From: SG8-40 sp963792855
GTDB taxonomy: Bacteria > Pseudomonadota > Gammaproteobacteria > Burkholderiales > Eutrophovitaceae
Assembly (NCBI GenBank): GCA_963792855.1
Contig: CAWBXZ010000005.1
Span: 310,001-374,000 of the forward strand
Direction: 5' to 3'
DNA: 64,000 nucleotides
In this document: piece by piece, positions 62,633 to 64,000 of the stretch
Numbering within the stretch: position 1 is the stretch's first letter
Layout of the letters: the number at the start of each line of letters is the position of its first letter
The notes under the pieces: generated by a model
Told to the model about the DNA's origin: nothing
The model's database searches: none
The model's input: the letters and a program-made list of their open reading frames with translations, nothing else
Position numbers and translations under genes: made by a program

Positions 62633-63574
62633 ATGGACATTATTCTCGTATCCGATCGATTTGAACAAGCGCGCAGCTTCAAGCTGGGTATGCCGCATGT
62701 GCTGTTTCTCGGCCTTCTGTTCCTTTTGATGGTGGTCTCGCTGTCCGTTCTCCTGAACTATTTCTCCTTGAGATACGCGGTTACTCACAAGAGTCCGTAT
62801 CTTCAATCGTTGCTCACCGCGGTCCAGGAGGAGCAAACAAAGCGCACCCAGTCCTATGTCCGCGAGAGCCTGAATACGATGGCGGCGCGCGTTGGCGAAA
62901 TGCAGGCCAAGCTCTTGCGTCTCGATACGCTTGGTGAGCGCTTGAGCAAGCTGGCCGGCCTGGATCCGAAAGAGTTCATGTTCGAGCAAACGCCGGCACG
63001 TGGCGGACCTTCGCCCGAACATGAAGCGAAGCCTCTTTCGTTTGTCGAGCTTGGGGAGGAGCTGGACGCTCTCGCAGGTGATCTGGACGACCGGTCCGAC
63101 AAACTCGGTGCGCTGGAATCGCGCCTGTTTCTCGATTATGCCAAGCAGCAGTTCGTACCCACCTCACTGCCGGTCGAAACCCGTTGGTTTTCCTCGAATT
63201 TCGGCTGGCGCATCGATCCTTTCACGGGTTTCAGCACTTTCCATGAAGGTATCGATTTCATGTCGCCCACGGGCCGTCCGATTCGCGCTGCCGGCGCCGG
63301 AGTGGTCGTGTATTCCGCAAATCATCCCCAGTACGGCAACATGGTCGAAATCGACCATGGCAATGGCCTCGTGACACGGTATGCGCATGCCTCCCAGCTC
63401 GACGTCAAAGTCGGGGACGTTGTCGTCATTGGACAGAAAATTGCGGAGGTCGGGAGCACCGGCCGTTCGACCGGACCCCATCTGCACTTTGAGGTGCGCG
63501 TACGAGGCGCCGCGGTCAACCCGAGCAAGTATTTGCAAAAGAACTCGCACACGCCGCGCCTCGCGTCCCGTTAG
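62633..63574 (+). CDS. M23 family metallopeptidase, membrane-anchored
   Basis: A 313-residue protein. One N-terminal transmembrane helix (about 22-45) is followed by a coiled-coil region (about 60-130). The LytM/peptidase M23 domain (about 190-300) has the metal-binding FHEGIDFMSP (H-x3-D) and GPHLHFEV (H-x-H) motifs, so it looks catalytically competent. It would cleave peptidoglycan cross-bridges or regulate amidases from the inner membrane. The gene order lpxC, dciA, M23 is typical of betaproteobacteria, where secA often follows; here a CapA-like gene does. Confidence 0.9.
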   Translation: MDIILVSDRFEQARSFKLGMPHVLFLGLLFLLMVVSLSVLLNYFSLRYAVTHKSPYLQSLLTAVQEEQTKRTQSYVRESLNTMAARVGEMQAKLLRLDTLGERLSKLAGLDPKEFMFEQTPARGGPSPEHEAKPLSFVELGEELDALAGDLDDRSDKLGALESRLFLDYAKQQFVPTSLPVETRWFSSNFGWRIDPFTGFSTFHEGIDFMSPTGRPIRAAGAGVVVYSANHPQYGNMVEIDHGNGLVTRYAHASQLDVKVGDVVVIGQKIAEVGSTGRSTGPHLHFEVRVRGAAVNPSKYLQKNSHTPRLASR

Positions 63575-63721
63575 GCGCGCAGATTTCCGCTTGCTGAGGT
63601 TTCCTTTCGATGGGCGAGGTCGCCGCGATGTCTCGTTGCGGTTCGACAATAATCCCTATGAAATCAATCAGATGCGTAGAGACCCTGAGCGCCTGAGCTT
63701 CCCTTGCGCGTTACCTGGTGA

Positions 63722-64000
63722 GTGGCCCCTTTGACGACCGGTCTTTCTCGTTTGCCGATTCTCGTAGTTGTTCTGGCGGCGGTCCTACTCGGTGCTGCCG
63801 ATCCTGTGCAGGCGATGGAGTGCGGCGCCAGTCCCTCGTTCGCCCCTTCACGGGAAACGATCACGATCAAGGCGGTTGGCGATATCGTTCTGGGGACAAC
63901 CTGGCCAGAGGATCGTATCCCGCCGGATGTCGAACCCCGCTTCTTTGCCGGTGTTGCGAAGCAGCTATCAGGGGGCGACATCGTTTTCGGAAATCTCGAA
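63722..64000 (+). CDS. CapA-like (PGA_cap) exported protein, partial at right edge
   Basis: An open frame from GTG 63722 to the window edge, about 93 codons. A hydrophobic signal (LPILVVVLAAVLLGAADPVQA) is followed by ITIKAVGDIVLGTTWPED and GGDIVFGNLE, the opening motifs of the bacterial CapA metallophosphatase-fold family linked to poly-gamma-glutamate capsule. The frame opens directly after a TGA, so the start is GTG 63722 or TTG 63731. Most of the protein is outside the window. Confidence 0.65.
   Translation, partial: MAPLTTGLSRLPILVVVLAAVLLGAADPVQAMECGASPSFAPSRETITIKAVGDIVLGTTWPEDRIPPDVEPRFFAGVAKQLSGGDIVFGNLE

Overview
The window comes from a moderately GC-rich Gram-negative chromosome, most likely a betaproteobacterium. 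The evidence is a complete division and cell-wall (dcw) cluster ending in lpxC, rnpB directly upstream of mraZ, a birA-coaX-SPOR block, and a dolP-SIS protein-yraN-lpoA/rsmI block. No rRNA, tRNA, CRISPR array or complete insertion sequence was recognised. The assignment rests on gene order and protein families, not on a database search.

Left part (1-23.4 kb): an edge-truncated benzoylformate-decarboxylase-like ThDP enzyme; a PhoP/PhoQ-like two-component system downstream of three small envelope genes (PepSY, glycine-zipper, His-rich); a CurA-type reductase; glnS; a crotonase with a clear terminator; a mandelate-racemase-family enzyme; a frameshifted Tat-exported SMP-30 gene; a small outer-membrane barrel; a universal stress protein; birA-coaX-SPOR; a complete yejABEF-type peptide importer; and rfaE2.

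Centre (23.4-34.7 kb): a probable light-response and membrane-lipid locus. A MerR regulator with a B12-binding domain carries the W-x9-EH signature of CarH/LitR photoreceptors. It lies divergent from a run of genes: flavin amine oxidase, DUF1365, cyclopropane-synthase-like methyltransferase, chalcone-isomerase-like protein, GPH transporter, DUF3833 lipoprotein, SDR, SnoaL-like protein and class I photolyase. The divergent gap holds a near-consensus promoter between two similar short palindromes. A di-iron acyl-ACP-desaturase-like gene follows the regulator.

Next (34.7-42.7 kb): the dolP-SIS-yraN-lpoA block divergent from rsmI, then pyrC, then a two-gene operon best read as plcP-agt. These replace phospholipids with glycolipids under phosphate limitation. 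Upstream of plcP are 11-bp-phased Pho-box-like repeats, and plcP appears to start at CTG. rnpB follows.

Right part (42.9-62 kb): mraZ, rsmH, ftsL, ftsI, murE, murF, mraY, a small acidic ORF, murD, ftsW, a 43-codon minigene duplicating the murG 5' end, murG, murC, murB, ddlB, ftsQ, ftsA, ftsZ and lpxC, mostly overlapping by a few bases. The window ends with a small membrane protein, a DciA-like protein, an M23 peptidase and the start of a CapA-like gene.
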